A stretch of 62,005 nucleotides of DNA from Sulfurovum sp. (GTDB taxonomy: Bacteria > Campylobacterota > Campylobacteria > Campylobacterales > Sulfurovaceae). Position numbers and translations under genes: made by a program. The DNA lies in assembly GCA_011391015.1 (NCBI GenBank), contig JAABRH010000004.1, positions 1-62,005 of the forward strand, given 5' to 3'. Numbering within the stretch: position 1 is the stretch's first letter; each line of letters starts with the position of its first letter. Below the pieces are notes generated by a model. That model ran no database searches, was not told the DNA's origin, and worked only from the letters and a program-made list of their open reading frames with translations. Positions 16,897-25,359 of the stretch are shown here, piece by piece.

Positions 16897-17346
16897 CTAT
16901 GCTTCTTTTGCCACACTCACTTCATCACCGACAAAAATCTGTGCATGATCCAAAGGACGGACAAAAAAACCGCGTTTGCCTTCAAGCAGTTCTGGCAACT
17001 CAGGAGAAAGTGCCATCAGGTACCCATAAGATCCGCAAATACCCGTAATCTCAAGCAACGCTTCGCCTGCTTCTATGACTGAGCCGACTTTCAGTCCATA
17101 CAAATCGATATCCACATGGATATTTTCAAGTAAAACACCCTGTTCTACTACGATACCCGCTTCATCAGCAATATCATAACTCTTTTGACAGGTCAGCACC
17201 ATCACTCTCTCTTGTGTCGTCTCATACTTCATATCTCCGATAATCCCTTCTGGATCGCACTCAAAATCTTCACATTTCATCCGATGCCCTGCTTTCATTA
17301 AATCAGGTATCGTCATATACAGTGCCAGCACTTTTCCGGTATTCAT
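16897..17346 (-). CDS. MOSC-domain protein
   Basis: 149 residues. The core MKYETTQERVMVLTCQKSYDIADE with the single conserved Cys, then LENIHVDIDLYGLKVGSVIEAGEALLEITGIC, fits the MOSC (MoCo sulfurase C-terminal) beta-barrel, which in other members binds molybdenum cofactor or carries sulfur. The first 25 residues (GKVLALYMTIPDLMKAGHRM) are unusual. Exact role unknown; it may serve Mo-cofactor enzymes. Start ATG has AAAGGA 6 bp upstream. Transcribed divergently from mqnX. Confidence 0.8.
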   Translation of the reverse strand: MNTGKVLALYMTIPDLMKAGHRMKCEDFECDPEGIIGDMKYETTQERVMVLTCQKSYDIADEAGIVVEQGVLLENIHVDIDLYGLKVGSVIEAGEALLEITGICGSYGYLMALSPELPELLEGKRGFFVRPLDHAQIFVGDEVSVAKEA

Positions 17347-17424
17347 CTTTTATCCTTTAGGTTTATATGGCGTGATACTAGCACAGAAGGTGTTAAAACT
17401 TTCATCGATTTTTCATTTGTATGC

Positions 17425-17430
17425 TATAAT
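17425..17430 (+). promoter_or_regulatory. -10 element of mqnX-sppA
   Basis: TATAAT lies 30 bp before the mqnX ATG (17461), with T-rich DNA upstream instead of a clear -35, the common form of the housekeeping promoter in Campylobacterota. Confidence 0.6.
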
Positions 17431-17460
17431 CGCCAAACTACTTAAAAGGTGTTTTTATTT

Positions 17461-18678
17461 ATGAAAATAATCATTGCAGATTTTATCTATACGCCTGATG
17501 GTTTTATCAAAAACCATGCGATTGCCTTTACCGATACTATCCAAGACATGGACACGCCTGATGCACTGCAAGCACGCTACAAAGATGCCATAATCCACCA
17601 TACAGAATCAAACTCCATACTCTATCCCGGTTTCATCAACACCCATGTGCATCTGGAGTTTTCAGCCAACAAAACTGCTTTGCAATACGGCTCATTTATG
17701 CCCTGGCTTCATTCAGTCATAGAACAGCGCGATACTTTGCTAGCATCCTGCGGCAATGCCACCATGATGCAAGCCTGTGAATCGATGTTGCGTTCAGGCA
17801 TCACTGCTTTTGGTGCCATCTCAAGCTTTGGAGCAGAACTTGAAGTATGTGAACAAACCCCTCAGCGTGTGGTGTTTTTTAACGAACTCATAGGCTCCAA
17901 TGCCGTCTATGCCGATATGCTCTATGGAGATTTCACAGAACGTCTTCATGCTTCTATGCTCTGTGCCAAAACTTCTCGCATCACTCCTGCGATTGCCATT
18001 CATTCACCTTACTCTGTGCATCCTGTACTCCTGCACAAGGCCATTGGTCTGGCCAAACAGCATGCACTGCCTCTGAGTGCACATTTTTTGGAATCACAAG
18101 CCGAACGCGACTGGCTTGAAAATGGCGAAGGAGAATTCAAACCCTTTTTTGAAAAATTCTTCAATACCTCTACACCCGTAACCACTATTGAAGAGTTTAT
18201 CCATGCTTTTGACACCTATCCCACTCACTTTACTCATTGTGTACAGGCAAGCAAAGAGGAACTTGAATATTTGATAAACAAGGGACATTCTATCGCACAC
18301 TGTCCACGCTCCAATCGCTACTTAGGCGTAGGAAGACTCGCCATTGAGCATCTCTTGGATGCTAAGTTTTCTCTCGCAACCGATGGGCTTAGCTCGAATG
18401 ATTCGCTCAATCTCTTTGATGAGCTTAGAGCGGCTCTGATGCTACACCATCAAGCCCCCATAGATAAACTTGCAACAAGGCTCATACGTGCAGTGACTTC
18501 AGATGCAGCAGATATCTTGGGGCTAAACTGCGGTAAGATAGTAGTCGGAAAAAATGCAGACTTTGCCGTGGTAACACTGCCTGAGACACCCAAAAGAGAA
18601 GAAGAGATAGCACTTTGGACTGTTTTACATACCAAAGAGGTCTCAGAAGTCTATATCGAAGGAGAAAAATATGTTTAG
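17461..18678 (+). CDS. mqnX: 6-aminodeoxyfutalosine deaminase (amidohydrolase family)
   Basis: 405 residues from the ATG at 17461 (AAAAGG upstream); an upstream GTG at 17449 is less likely. A metal-dependent amidohydrolase: GFINTHVHLEFSANK carries the metal-binding HxH, HSPYSVHP and SAHFLES the next ligands, HCPRSNRYLG and the ATDGLSSNDSLNLF Asp complete the site. The family member in Helicobacter and Campylobacter deaminates aminodeoxyfutalosine in menaquinone synthesis. A guanine- or S-adenosylhomocysteine-type deaminase is the main alternative. The last codons overlap the sppA start by 8 bp. Confidence 0.85.
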   Translation: MKIIIADFIYTPDGFIKNHAIAFTDTIQDMDTPDALQARYKDAIIHHTESNSILYPGFINTHVHLEFSANKTALQYGSFMPWLHSVIEQRDTLLASCGNATMMQACESMLRSGITAFGAISSFGAELEVCEQTPQRVVFFNELIGSNAVYADMLYGDFTERLHASMLCAKTSRITPAIAIHSPYSVHPVLLHKAIGLAKQHALPLSAHFLESQAERDWLENGEGEFKPFFEKFFNTSTPVTTIEEFIHAFDTYPTHFTHCVQASKEELEYLINKGHSIAHCPRSNRYLGVGRLAIEHLLDAKFSLATDGLSSNDSLNLFDELRAALMLHHQAPIDKLATRLIRAVTSDAADILGLNCGKIVVGKNADFAVVTLPETPKREEEIALWTVLHTKEVSEVYIEGEKYV

Positions 18679-19531
18679 TGCCATCGGAAACGCTATCAAA
18701 TGGATAGGTCAACACTTTTTGGGGATGCTCTTTCTGCTCATTGCCTTTGTGGTTTTGATGCCCTCAAGCTCCACACAGCTCACACCTGCCAATCTTCAGG
18801 AGATACAGCTCACAGGTCCCATCATGAACCCCGATGCTTTACTCAAAGAGATAGAAGAAGTTCAAAAAAATACGGCGATTAAAGGTGTATTGCTAAGTGT
18901 AAACTCACCGGGAGGCTCCGTACCGCCCTCCATCGAGATAGCCTATGCCATCAAAGAGTTAAAAAAACACAAACCAGTCGTTGCCTATGCTTCAGGTACT
19001 ATGGCAAGCGGAAGCTATTATGCTTCTATCTACGCTGATACCATCATCGCCAACCCCGGTTCTCTTGTGGGATCCATCGGCGTAATCATGGAAAGCGCAG
19101 ATGTCTCTGAACTGATGAAAACAGTCGGCATCAAAACCCAAATCGTCAAACAGGGTACGTACAAAGAAGCTGGTACACCGACTAGAGAATGGACACCTAA
19201 AGAGCGCGCGGAACTCGAGAGACTCACCAAAGACACGTATGATATGTTTGTGACTGATGTCGCCAAAGCCAGAGGACTGGATGTTGCCAAAGCCGCAGAA
19301 TATGCAGATGCACACATCTTTTCAGCCGCCCGTGCACAAGAAGTGGGTCTCATCGATACAGTAGGTGTCAAAAGCCTCGCCAAAGCAGAAGTACAAAAAC
19401 GAGCCAAAGTAACAACCCCTACTTGGAAAGAGAAAGACAAGCTCGATAATTTTATGGATCAGTTTGCAGAGAAAAGCATGTTCCATCTACAGAGTTATTT
19501 TTCTGGGCTCAAAGCTACTCTAGTGTGGTAA
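18671..19531 (+). CDS. sppA: Signal peptide peptidase SppA (short type)
   Basis: 286 residues. There is one N-terminal membrane helix (FLGMLFLLIAFVVLM), then a ClpP-fold serine protease: VNSPGGSVPPSIEIAYAI, the nucleophile Ser in SGTMASGSYYASIYAD, and the general-base Lys in QGTYKEAGTP. Membrane-bound and facing the periplasm, it degrades cleaved signal peptides. The start overlaps mqnX, so the two are coupled; the same neighbour pair exists in Campylobacter jejuni as I recall it. Confidence 0.95.
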   Translation: MFSAIGNAIKWIGQHFLGMLFLLIAFVVLMPSSSTQLTPANLQEIQLTGPIMNPDALLKEIEEVQKNTAIKGVLLSVNSPGGSVPPSIEIAYAIKELKKHKPVVAYASGTMASGSYYASIYADTIIANPGSLVGSIGVIMESADVSELMKTVGIKTQIVKQGTYKEAGTPTREWTPKERAELERLTKDTYDMFVTDVAKARGLDVAKAAEYADAHIFSAARAQEVGLIDTVGVKSLAKAEVQKRAKVTTPTWKEKDKLDNFMDQFAEKSMFHLQSYFSGLKATLVW

Positions 19532-19544
19532 AACGACTATACTC

Positions 19545-20810
19545 TCACAGCCTAAATGCTGTGGCTGCCTGCACAAAATCCGCAACGATATCATTTGGAT
19601 CTTCCAATCCGATCGACACGCGGATAAGCCCTTCATCTACCCCTAGAAATTTACGCGCCTCTTCGTTAAAATCACTATAAATGGTACTGGTCATATGGAG
19701 TGCCAAAGTTCTATTGTCACCGATATTTGCAGTCAAGATAACCATTTTCAGCTTATTTAAAAATGCAAATGCTTTTTCTTTTGTACCACAGTTGATGGTC
19801 AAAAGTGGTCCGCATCCTTGAGGGAAGTCAGATAAATAACGTGCGTTATCAGGACTTGCAGGCAGTGAAGGGTGATTGACACTGATACCCTTTGGAAGCT
19901 TCTCACTCAAAAGCTTTGCTACCTTTTCTACACTTGTATTGATGCGCTCGACTCTAAGAGAAAGTGTTTCGAGCCCTATCATGGTCATAAACGAGCCAAA
20001 GGCATTGGCAGTCATACCAAAATCTCGAATGGCTCTTTTTTTACAGATCGGAATAAACGCTTTTTTACCCATCTTTTTTACGATTTTATGTACATCGGCA
20101 TACTTTGGATGAAGCAGCTTATCACCCTCTTCTTTGACTTCTCTAAACACTGCAATACCACCCAATGCGGCAGAGTGTCCTGACATATTCTTGGTTGAAG
20201 AGTGCACAGAAATATCTGCACCCATCTGTAAAGGTCTAAGCAAAAGCGGTGTTGCTGTATTGTCTATCATCACCAGTGTGTCATAGTGGTTACACAAATC
20301 AATAATACGCTGTACATCAGGCAATGTAAGACTTGGATTGCCCACAGATTCGAACAGTACCATCTTGATGCCACGCTTGAGTGCATTTTCGATATGTTCA
20401 AAATCATCTACTCCACAAAAACTGTTTGTGATGCCAAAACGCGCCAAGGTTTCATTGACCAGCGAATACGTGCCACCAAAAAATCCGCCGATGCAAAGCA
20501 ACTCATCACCAGCAGATAAAAATGCTGTACAGACCATAGAAATAGCCCCCATACCGGAAGAAGTGGCTATAGCACCAAAACCACCCTCCATCTTTGCAAC
20601 AATCGCTTCAAGTTTTGCATTGGTAGGATTACCCACTCTGGCATATAGCGGTTTGTTGACTTCGGCTGCAAAAATACCTTCAGCTTCCTCGGCATCTACA
20701 TACCCATACGCGGCAGAAGGCGTAATCGTTGGCGCAATAGGACCCACTCTCTCACCCACACTATGTACAAGCAAGGTATTAAAATAGTTAAAATCGGTCG
20801 TTTGGTTCAT
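19545..20810 (-). CDS. metY: O-acetylhomoserine sulfhydrylase / Cys-Met metabolism PLP enzyme
   Basis: 421 residues. The PLP-binding Lys lies in SVHSSTKNMSGHSAALGG; other family motifs are YARVGNPTNAKLE, ATSSGMGAIS, ESVGNPSLTLPD and IDNTATPLLLRPL, with the C-terminal IRVSIGLED. It fits O-acetylhomoserine (thiol)-lyase, which makes homocysteine from sulfide. Cystathionine gamma-synthase or methionine gamma-lyase cannot be excluded from motifs alone. It lies just downstream of an Rrf2 regulator gene, which supports a sulfur-assimilation role. Confidence 0.85.
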   Translation of the reverse strand: MNQTTDFNYFNTLLVHSVGERVGPIAPTITPSAAYGYVDAEEAEGIFAAEVNKPLYARVGNPTNAKLEAIVAKMEGGFGAIATSSGMGAISMVCTAFLSAGDELLCIGGFFGGTYSLVNETLARFGITNSFCGVDDFEHIENALKRGIKMVLFESVGNPSLTLPDVQRIIDLCNHYDTLVMIDNTATPLLLRPLQMGADISVHSSTKNMSGHSAALGGIAVFREVKEEGDKLLHPKYADVHKIVKKMGKKAFIPICKKRAIRDFGMTANAFGSFMTMIGLETLSLRVERINTSVEKVAKLLSEKLPKGISVNHPSLPASPDNARYLSDFPQGCGPLLTINCGTKEKAFAFLNKLKMVILTANIGDNRTLALHMTSTIYSDFNEEARKFLGVDEGLIRVSIGLEDPNDIVADFVQAATAFRL

Positions 20811-20819
20811 TTTTGGTTC

Positions 20820-21233
20820 CTATATTGAATAATTAAGTGTCTGATTGATTTTATACTGATACTCTTTCAGCTCGCTTAGCGGTATCTCAAACAGTGCTAA
20901 AGCTTTTTGCTTCAAGTCATCCCAAAACAGCTGAAGCGAAGGATTGTCTTTTTGATCTACAGCGGAAAATATATCTGATTCCAATATCAGTACAACATCT
21001 TTGAGTGTGATATCATGAAGATTTTTAGCCAGTCTGTATCCGCCGTAAGCACCTTTGATGCTCACAAGCAGACCCTGTTTTTTTAATTCCAACAATATCT
21101 GTTCTAAAAAGTTTTGTGGGATGGATGCTTGTGCTGCTATCTCTTTAATCTTCAGTACTTCTTTGTTGGAGACATCTCCCAACTGTTGAAGTGCTGCGAT
21201 AGCATAAATCGTTTTACTGGAAATTCCTATCAT
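20820..21233 (-). CDS. Rrf2-family transcriptional regulator, cysteine-free (CymR-like)
   Basis: 137 residues. N-terminal winged helix SKTIYAIAALQQLG to IPQNFLEQILLELKKQGLLVSIKGAYGGYRLAK is the Rrf2 signature. There is no cysteine in the whole protein, so it cannot carry the Fe-S cluster of IscR or NsrR. This resembles CymR, which senses cysteine synthesis through a protein partner. Its place between metY and a DUF4395 gene suggests local control of sulfur genes. Overlaps the upstream gene by 20 bp. Confidence 0.88.
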   Translation of the reverse strand: MIGISSKTIYAIAALQQLGDVSNKEVLKIKEIAAQASIPQNFLEQILLELKKQGLLVSIKGAYGGYRLAKNLHDITLKDVVLILESDIFSAVDQKDNPSLQLFWDDLKQKALALFEIPLSELKEYQYKINQTLNYSI

Positions 21234-21672
21234 TATTGTATAAACCTTTAGCGATTTGAATGGCGTAGTATATCTTACAACCTATACAATAATCGAATAC
21301 TGTTTCCAATAATGCACAAATAAACAAAACAGCCGTTATCGATGTTGCGAATACAGTCAATCCAGCCAGATAAAAAACAACGATACATAATGAAGCAATC
21401 AAGCCAAGATAAAGTGCAAATCTTTTGGGTGATTCATCACAAAGTTTGGGTGCGATGCCCCAGCCAGAAAGTACAAAACTGCCTATAATATGAAAAGGAC
21501 TGTAATGTACAAATCGTAAGGCTCTCATAGCGAAGTCAAAAAGCAGAATTGCTCCAAAAAGAGGCTCTTGCGTCGCAAGCAGTATTATGGCAAACAGTGT
21601 AACCTGAAAAGATATCATTCTTGTCATGTTGGAGTCAACTCTTCTGGTTGATATAGGACAGACTTGAGCCAT
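21214..21672 (-). CDS. DUF4395 membrane protein
   Basis: 152 residues with about four membrane helices. The start MAQVCPISTRRVDSNMTRMISF and the FDYCIGCKIYYAI motif (CxGC) near the C-terminus match DUF4395. Function unknown; the family often sits near thioredoxin-like or sulfur genes. Start ATG has AAAGG 5 bp upstream. Leads the DUF4395-Rrf2-metY operon. A second DUF4395 protein is encoded divergently 313 bp away. Confidence 0.8.
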   Translation of the reverse strand: MAQVCPISTRRVDSNMTRMISFQVTLFAIILLATQEPLFGAILLFDFAMRALRFVHYSPFHIIGSFVLSGWGIAPKLCDESPKRFALYLGLIASLCIVVFYLAGLTVFATSITAVLFICALLETVFDYCIGCKIYYAIQIAKGLYNNDRNFQ

Positions 21673-21985
21673 AAGATACCTTTAATGCAGTATGCCAATA
21701 AAGCATCTCTAAAGACCCTAGAGATATTACGACACCGATTTTTCTTAGCTTAACCATTAACAATATAGGGGAGACTACAATTAACAAAGAAAAAATCTGA
21801 TGCCCTTGTCCGGTGTAAATATCTAGGGTTTTTACAGACGCTTATTGAATATTTAGTATAGTAGCCATTTTTTTTTACAAAGTCAAGTAAATCTATAGAT
21901 TTAAAATATAAATATTTTTTTCTACTGCACACACAATACACAAATTATCTATAAAAGTAAAAAAACAAATGAGGAAAATGAAATA
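21673..21985. other. 313-bp AT-rich spacer between two divergent DUF4395 genes
   Basis: Should hold the two divergent promoters. A 7-bp hairpin, ATCTCTA/TAGAGAT at 21705-21725, lies in the leader of the minus-strand operon. The region before 21986 is very AT-rich and ends in GAGG for the plus gene. A 63-codon minus frame inside (21750-21941) has biased composition and no ribosome site, and is not accepted as a gene. No known riboswitch pattern was recognised. Confidence 0.5.
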
Positions 21986-22657
21986 ATGGATAAGTATTTA
22001 TATTTTGGTGAAAAAGTTGATGGGTACGACATACCTGTACTCAATGAGAGAGAAGCACGGGCAGGAGCAGGTATTTTACTTTTACCTGCAATTGCCTCCT
22101 TTGTAAACTCCTATCTGACACATGATTTTGTTTTTACCAAAATATTCGTCACAGTATTTATGGTTGATTTTTTTATACGTGTTTTTATCAATCCCACTTA
22201 CTCACCAAGTCTGATTCTGGGACGTTTTTTTGTGCAAAATCAAACGCCGGAATATGTTGGAGCTTTGCAAAAAAGATTTGCATGGTCCATAGGTTTTATC
22301 CTCTCGGTGATTATGTTTTTCATTATAGTGGTGTTTGAAATTATGACAAATGTAAAAATAGCCATTTGTCTGCTCTGTATCACGCTTTTATTTAGTGAAA
22401 CAGCTTTTGGTATCTGCTTGGGATGCATTTTGTACTTTAAACTACAAAAAAGCAAGCCGCTTTATTGTCCCGGTAATGTCTGCGAGGTAAAAACCAAAGA
22501 AAAAATACAACAAATCTCAAAAATTCAAATAATAAGCCTACTATTATTTTTAATAACTCTCTTTTTCTATAGTCAAAGTATGGTAAATCTTGATACACAT
22601 AAAACTAAAGCTAACAATACAAAACAGATGAAATGTGAAACTGGAAAGTGCGGATAA
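21986..22657 (+). CDS. DUF4395 membrane protein with Cys-motif C-terminal tail
   Basis: 223 residues. Four or five membrane helices; LNEREARAGAGILLLPAIASF, DFFIRVFINPTYSPSLILGRFF and FGICLGCILYFKL (CxGC) mark DUF4395. Unlike the shorter paralogue it adds PLYCPGNVCEVK, one more helix and a tail ending MKCETGKCG. The CxxxGKC tail looks like a metal- or redox-active site and recurs in the SafE-like protein at 28.5 kb. Function unknown. Start ATG with GAGG about 11 bp upstream. Confidence 0.75.
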   Translation: MDKYLYFGEKVDGYDIPVLNEREARAGAGILLLPAIASFVNSYLTHDFVFTKIFVTVFMVDFFIRVFINPTYSPSLILGRFFVQNQTPEYVGALQKRFAWSIGFILSVIMFFIIVVFEIMTNVKIAICLLCITLLFSETAFGICLGCILYFKLQKSKPLYCPGNVCEVKTKEKIQQISKIQIISLLLFLITLFFYSQSMVNLDTHKTKANNTKQMKCETGKCG

Positions 22658-22662
22658 ATGAG

Positions 22663-22688
22663 TGTGACACAAGGAAACTTGTGTCACA
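22663..22688. terminator. Strong bidirectional stem-loop
   Basis: TGTGACACAAG and CTTGTGTCACA pair perfectly over 11 bp around a GAAA tetraloop. It lies between convergent genes (the DUF4395 gene and the cytochrome c gene), and probably ends transcripts from both sides. There is no long T-run on either strand. Confidence 0.7.
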
Positions 22689-22693
22689 TAAGA

Positions 22694-22990
22694 TTACTTC
22701 ATTGCAGCAATATGATCTGCAACTGCTTTGATGGCAGCATCATCCATAGAAGCTACTTGACCTTTCATAAGACCACCCATACCGTGTTGGTTCAATGTAC
22801 CCGCTTTGTAGCCGTTAAGTTGCTCAACAGTTTTAGCAGCATCTTGACCTGTAATGATTGCAGATTTACCGAGCGCAGCTTTTTCTCCATTTGCACCATG
22901 ACAGCCAACACATTTAGCATAAGCAGCAGCACCGTCAGCCATAAGTAAAGTAGATCCAGCAAGAAGCATTGCGATTGCAATTTTTTTCAT
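22694..22990 (-). CDS. Periplasmic cytochrome c (c553 type)
   Basis: 98 residues from the ATG at 22990 (AAGGA 6 bp upstream); a longer frame to 23056 has no ribosome site. Signal peptide MKKIAIAMLLAGSTLLMADG, then haem motif KCVGCHG near residue 30, and the axial Met probably in GGLMKGQVASM. A small monohaem electron carrier, likely between the bc1 complex and oxidases or reductases. A single gene closed by a strong hairpin. Confidence 0.93.
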   Translation of the reverse strand: MKKIAIAMLLAGSTLLMADGAAAYAKCVGCHGANGEKAALGKSAIITGQDAAKTVEQLNGYKAGTLNQHGMGGLMKGQVASMDDAAIKAVADHIAAMK

Positions 22991-23072
22991 TTTAATTCCT
23001 TTATATATTTCATTTGTTTCATCAAGAAGCCTGATAAACAGAACTTCCACCGCCATTTTAAATCAAGATAGC

Positions 23073-23387
23073 TTAACAGGTTGGTATGTTGCCTGAATCG
23101 CTAGCATATTCATATACAAAATCATACACATCAGGAATTTGATTTGGTTTGATTTTTGCTTTAGGGCAAAGTTTAGTTACTTCGTCAGCAAATTTTCCAG
23201 CTTGGTGAATAGATTCCCACTCATCTTGCGTATGTTTTTGAGCAAATTTGTCTCCACCCATATTACATGGCGCCTTAAGCTTTTTAAGATAAATCTTTTG
23301 ACCTTTTTTTACATCAGCCATAGCAGAAGATGAAAATAGCGTCATACCAAGTAAAGTAGCAAGCGCTATTTTTGTTACTGTATTCAT
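23073..23387 (-). CDS. Exported Cys-containing protein, cytochrome-like without haem motif
   Basis: 104 residues from the ATG at 23387 (AAGGA upstream). Signal peptide ending SSSAMA, then GQKIYLKKLKAPCNMGGDKFAQKHTQDEW, a cytochrome c-like layout in which CxxCH is replaced by CNMGG. Three cysteines remain (PCNMG, LCPK, PTC at the end). Paralogue of the next gene (23509-23832). Function unknown; the retained Cys residues suggest disulphides or metal binding, not haem c. Confidence 0.7.
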   Translation of the reverse strand: MNTVTKIALATLLGMTLFSSSAMADVKKGQKIYLKKLKAPCNMGGDKFAQKHTQDEWESIHQAGKFADEVTKLCPKAKIKPNQIPDVYDFVYEYASDSGNIPTC

Positions 23388-23454
23388 TTTAATTCCTTTT
23401 AATTTATTTAGCGTATGCATCATAACATACAATCGTGAAAGTATTGTGAAGTGT

Positions 23455-23491
23455 AGAAAAAAATTAGAAGCAGAAGACAGACTTCTGCTTC
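23455..23491 (-). terminator. Intrinsic terminator
   Basis: GAAGCAGAAG (23467-23476) pairs with CTTCTGCTTC (23482-23491), a 10-bp stem with a 5-nt loop. On the minus strand it is followed by TAATTTTTTT: a textbook terminator for the upstream minus-strand gene ending at 23509. Confidence 0.85.
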
Positions 23492-23508
23492 AGGAAGTTA
23501 CATCAGTC

Positions 23509-23832
23509 TTAACACTTAGGAACGTGAGAACCGCCGGTGCCGTACTCGTAAGTGAAATCATAAATTTCTTTCCACCATGTTTTTTTGATTTTTGTTACAT
23601 CCAATTTAGGGCAAAGTCTTTTTGTTTCATCAATAAACTTTCCGCTCTCATAGAGCTCTTCCCATTCATCTTGTGAGTGCAGTCTTGCAAACCTCACACC
23701 AGAAAATCCACAGTATTTTCTAAGTTTCTTTTTAAAAATCTTTTGTCCTGTCGCTACACTAGCTGATGCAGTTGTCGGTGTACTAACCATTGTAAATGCC
23801 ACCAAAGTGAGCGCCGCCATTAATTTTTTCAT
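23509..23832 (-). CDS. Exported Cys-containing protein, paralogue of 23073-23387
   Basis: 107 residues with signal peptide ending TTASA. It shares with its neighbour the order GQKIxxKKL, a Cys then Gly about 3 residues on, FAxxHxQDEWE, GKFxDE, LCPK, YDFxYEY and a C-terminal PxC. No CxxCH. Two tandem copies of one family, each with its own terminator or spacer, suggest related but separately controlled roles in the periplasm. Function not recognised. Confidence 0.7.
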   Translation of the reverse strand: MKKLMAALTLVAFTMVSTPTTASASVATGQKIFKKKLRKYCGFSGVRFARLHSQDEWEELYESGKFIDETKRLCPKLDVTKIKKTWWKEIYDFTYEYGTGGSHVPKC

Positions 23833-23878
23833 TGTATTCCTTCTCTTTATAATTTAACCTTATCCACACTTATTGTAA

Positions 23879-24211
23879 CTACTTCAACTTATTAAAAACC
23901 TTAAACTTATCCCAATATATATCTAATGCTTCATCAATGTCACTATCTGATAAAGTAGTTTTCTCTTTGACACCATAATTTTCAAGGAATAAATCATCCA
24001 TAACCGATATCTCTTTGAGGGGATATTTTAAATAATGCTTGAGTCCAGCTTTGACATTTTGTTCACCGCTATAGACAAGCAGATAGCGCTTGAACATCTC
24101 CTGTAAGGAAGTAGGAAGTTCTTTGTGACACTCCACACAATGACGTTCATAGGCATCTTGGCAATACAAACCTGAAACACTCAAAGCTATAATAACAATA
24201 TACTTTACCAT
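23879..24211 (-). CDS. Small c-type cytochrome-like protein
   Basis: 110 residues. Signal peptide MVKYIVIIALSVSGLYC, then haem-binding HCVECHKELPTS. The rest is helical with no clear axial Met (candidates are EMF and VMD). Overlaps the kinase gene by 7 bp, so it is the last gene of the trxC-regulator-kinase operon. It may be an electron carrier or a sensor partner for the kinase; the latter is inference from coupling. Confidence 0.75.
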   Translation of the reverse strand: MVKYIVIIALSVSGLYCQDAYERHCVECHKELPTSLQEMFKRYLLVYSGEQNVKAGLKHYLKYPLKEISVMDDLFLENYGVKEKTTLSDSDIDEALDIYWDKFKVFNKLK

Positions 24212-25359
24212 CTTAACACCATACGTGTACCCTCTGCTTCTTTTGACTGCACTTCGATTGAAATATGATATTCATCCAAAATTTGTTTGACTATACTTAA
24301 ACCAACACCAAATCCACCCTCAGTCTCATTAAAACGTATATATCTGTCAAACACAAAAGGGATGTTTTCTTCTTTGATACCGATACCTGTATCCCAAATC
24401 AACAGCATACCTTCTCTTAGTGTGATTCCCACCATGCCGTTTCGTTTATTGTATTTAATCGCATTGGAGATAAGATTGTCAATCACTCTGGTAAATTTGC
24501 GTCTATCCATCGTGATACTTGCCTCTTCTAAATCCAGATTACACTCTAGATGTTTTGACAGCGCCAAAACGGAGAAATATTCGGTTCTGTCATAAATGAG
24601 TTCTTTCAGTGCGATAGTTTCGTCCTGGTTTCCTTTTTCGTGGTCCAAAGTAAGGTAAGTCAAATCCCTATAGAGCACCGAAACCGTCTTGGCTGCTATG
24701 TTGATACGAGCCAATTTTGTTTTGTTCTTCTCTCCCATTACCTCAGTATCCATCATCTCAATGTTTGCCAATATCGCAGAAAGCGGGGTATTGAGCTCAT
24801 GGGTTGTATCTTTAATAAACTTATCCAGCAACACAATGGAGTCACGCATCGGTTTTAGAAACATTTTAGCAAAATAGAGACCAAAAAGCATAAAAAACAT
24901 CAACGCCAAGAATCCGTACCCTATGATGTTTTTCCAGATCTCTCCTCTCCATGCGCCGCTGTCTTTTACTTCAACCACAAGATACTTTGCCCCCAAATAA
25001 AACTCATCTAAGGTCTTTACCAAGTGTATGTGATTATTGATGATATAAATCTCTTCATCAAAACGCACATTCTGCTCTTCCAGCAGTGAAAATATCTTCA
25101 TATACTCAAGATCATAAATGGCAGACTTGAAACGAGGATCACGCGGATACTCTCTGCGCTCATCAAAATAATGATGCAAAACTTTAAGTCTTTTGGTGTG
25201 TATATAGGCGTATTTGGTAAGCATCGCACGCTGATCGGAGAGCATCAGCTTCTCTTGACTCTGATAATAAAACAGAGACAACAACATTATCATAAAGATA
25301 ACCATCATGGTATAAAGTGCTAAAAACCTAAAGAGAGATTTTTTTTCACTTTTCAGCAA
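24205..25359 (-). CDS. Sensor histidine kinase
   Basis: Start uncertain: TTG at 25359 has AAGGA about 10 bp upstream and overlaps the regulator by 14 bp; an upstream TTG at 25392 is also possible. Two membrane helices (ALYTMMVIFMIMLLSLFYY; IIGYGFLALMFFMLFGLYFA) enclose a periplasmic sensor of about 110 residues. HisKA motif FIKDTTHELNTPLSAIL with the phospho-His, N box NLISNAIKYNKR, and G boxes DTGIGIKEEN and GGFGVGLSIV are intact. Signal unknown; neighbours suggest a redox or envelope signal. Confidence 0.92.
   Translation of the reverse strand: MLKSEKKSLFRFLALYTMMVIFMIMLLSLFYYQSQEKLMLSDQRAMLTKYAYIHTKRLKVLHHYFDERREYPRDPRFKSAIYDLEYMKIFSLLEEQNVRFDEEIYIINNHIHLVKTLDEFYLGAKYLVVEVKDSGAWRGEIWKNIIGYGFLALMFFMLFGLYFAKMFLKPMRDSIVLLDKFIKDTTHELNTPLSAILANIEMMDTEVMGEKNKTKLARINIAAKTVSVLYRDLTYLTLDHEKGNQDETIALKELIYDRTEYFSVLALSKHLECNLDLEEASITMDRRKFTRVIDNLISNAIKYNKRNGMVGITLREGMLLIWDTGIGIKEENIPFVFDRYIRFNETEGGFGVGLSIVKQILDEYHISIEVQSKEAEGTRMVLRW

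Noticed and set aside
21750-21941. 63-codon minus-strand frame in the DUF4395 spacer
   Set aside because: Aromatic/basic skewed composition from AT-rich DNA, no ribosome site, and it lies across the expected promoter region.
21673-21985. SAM- or sulfur-type riboswitch ahead of the metY operon
   Set aside because: A 7-bp hairpin exists, but no SAM-I, SAM-II or SAH consensus blocks could be recognised.
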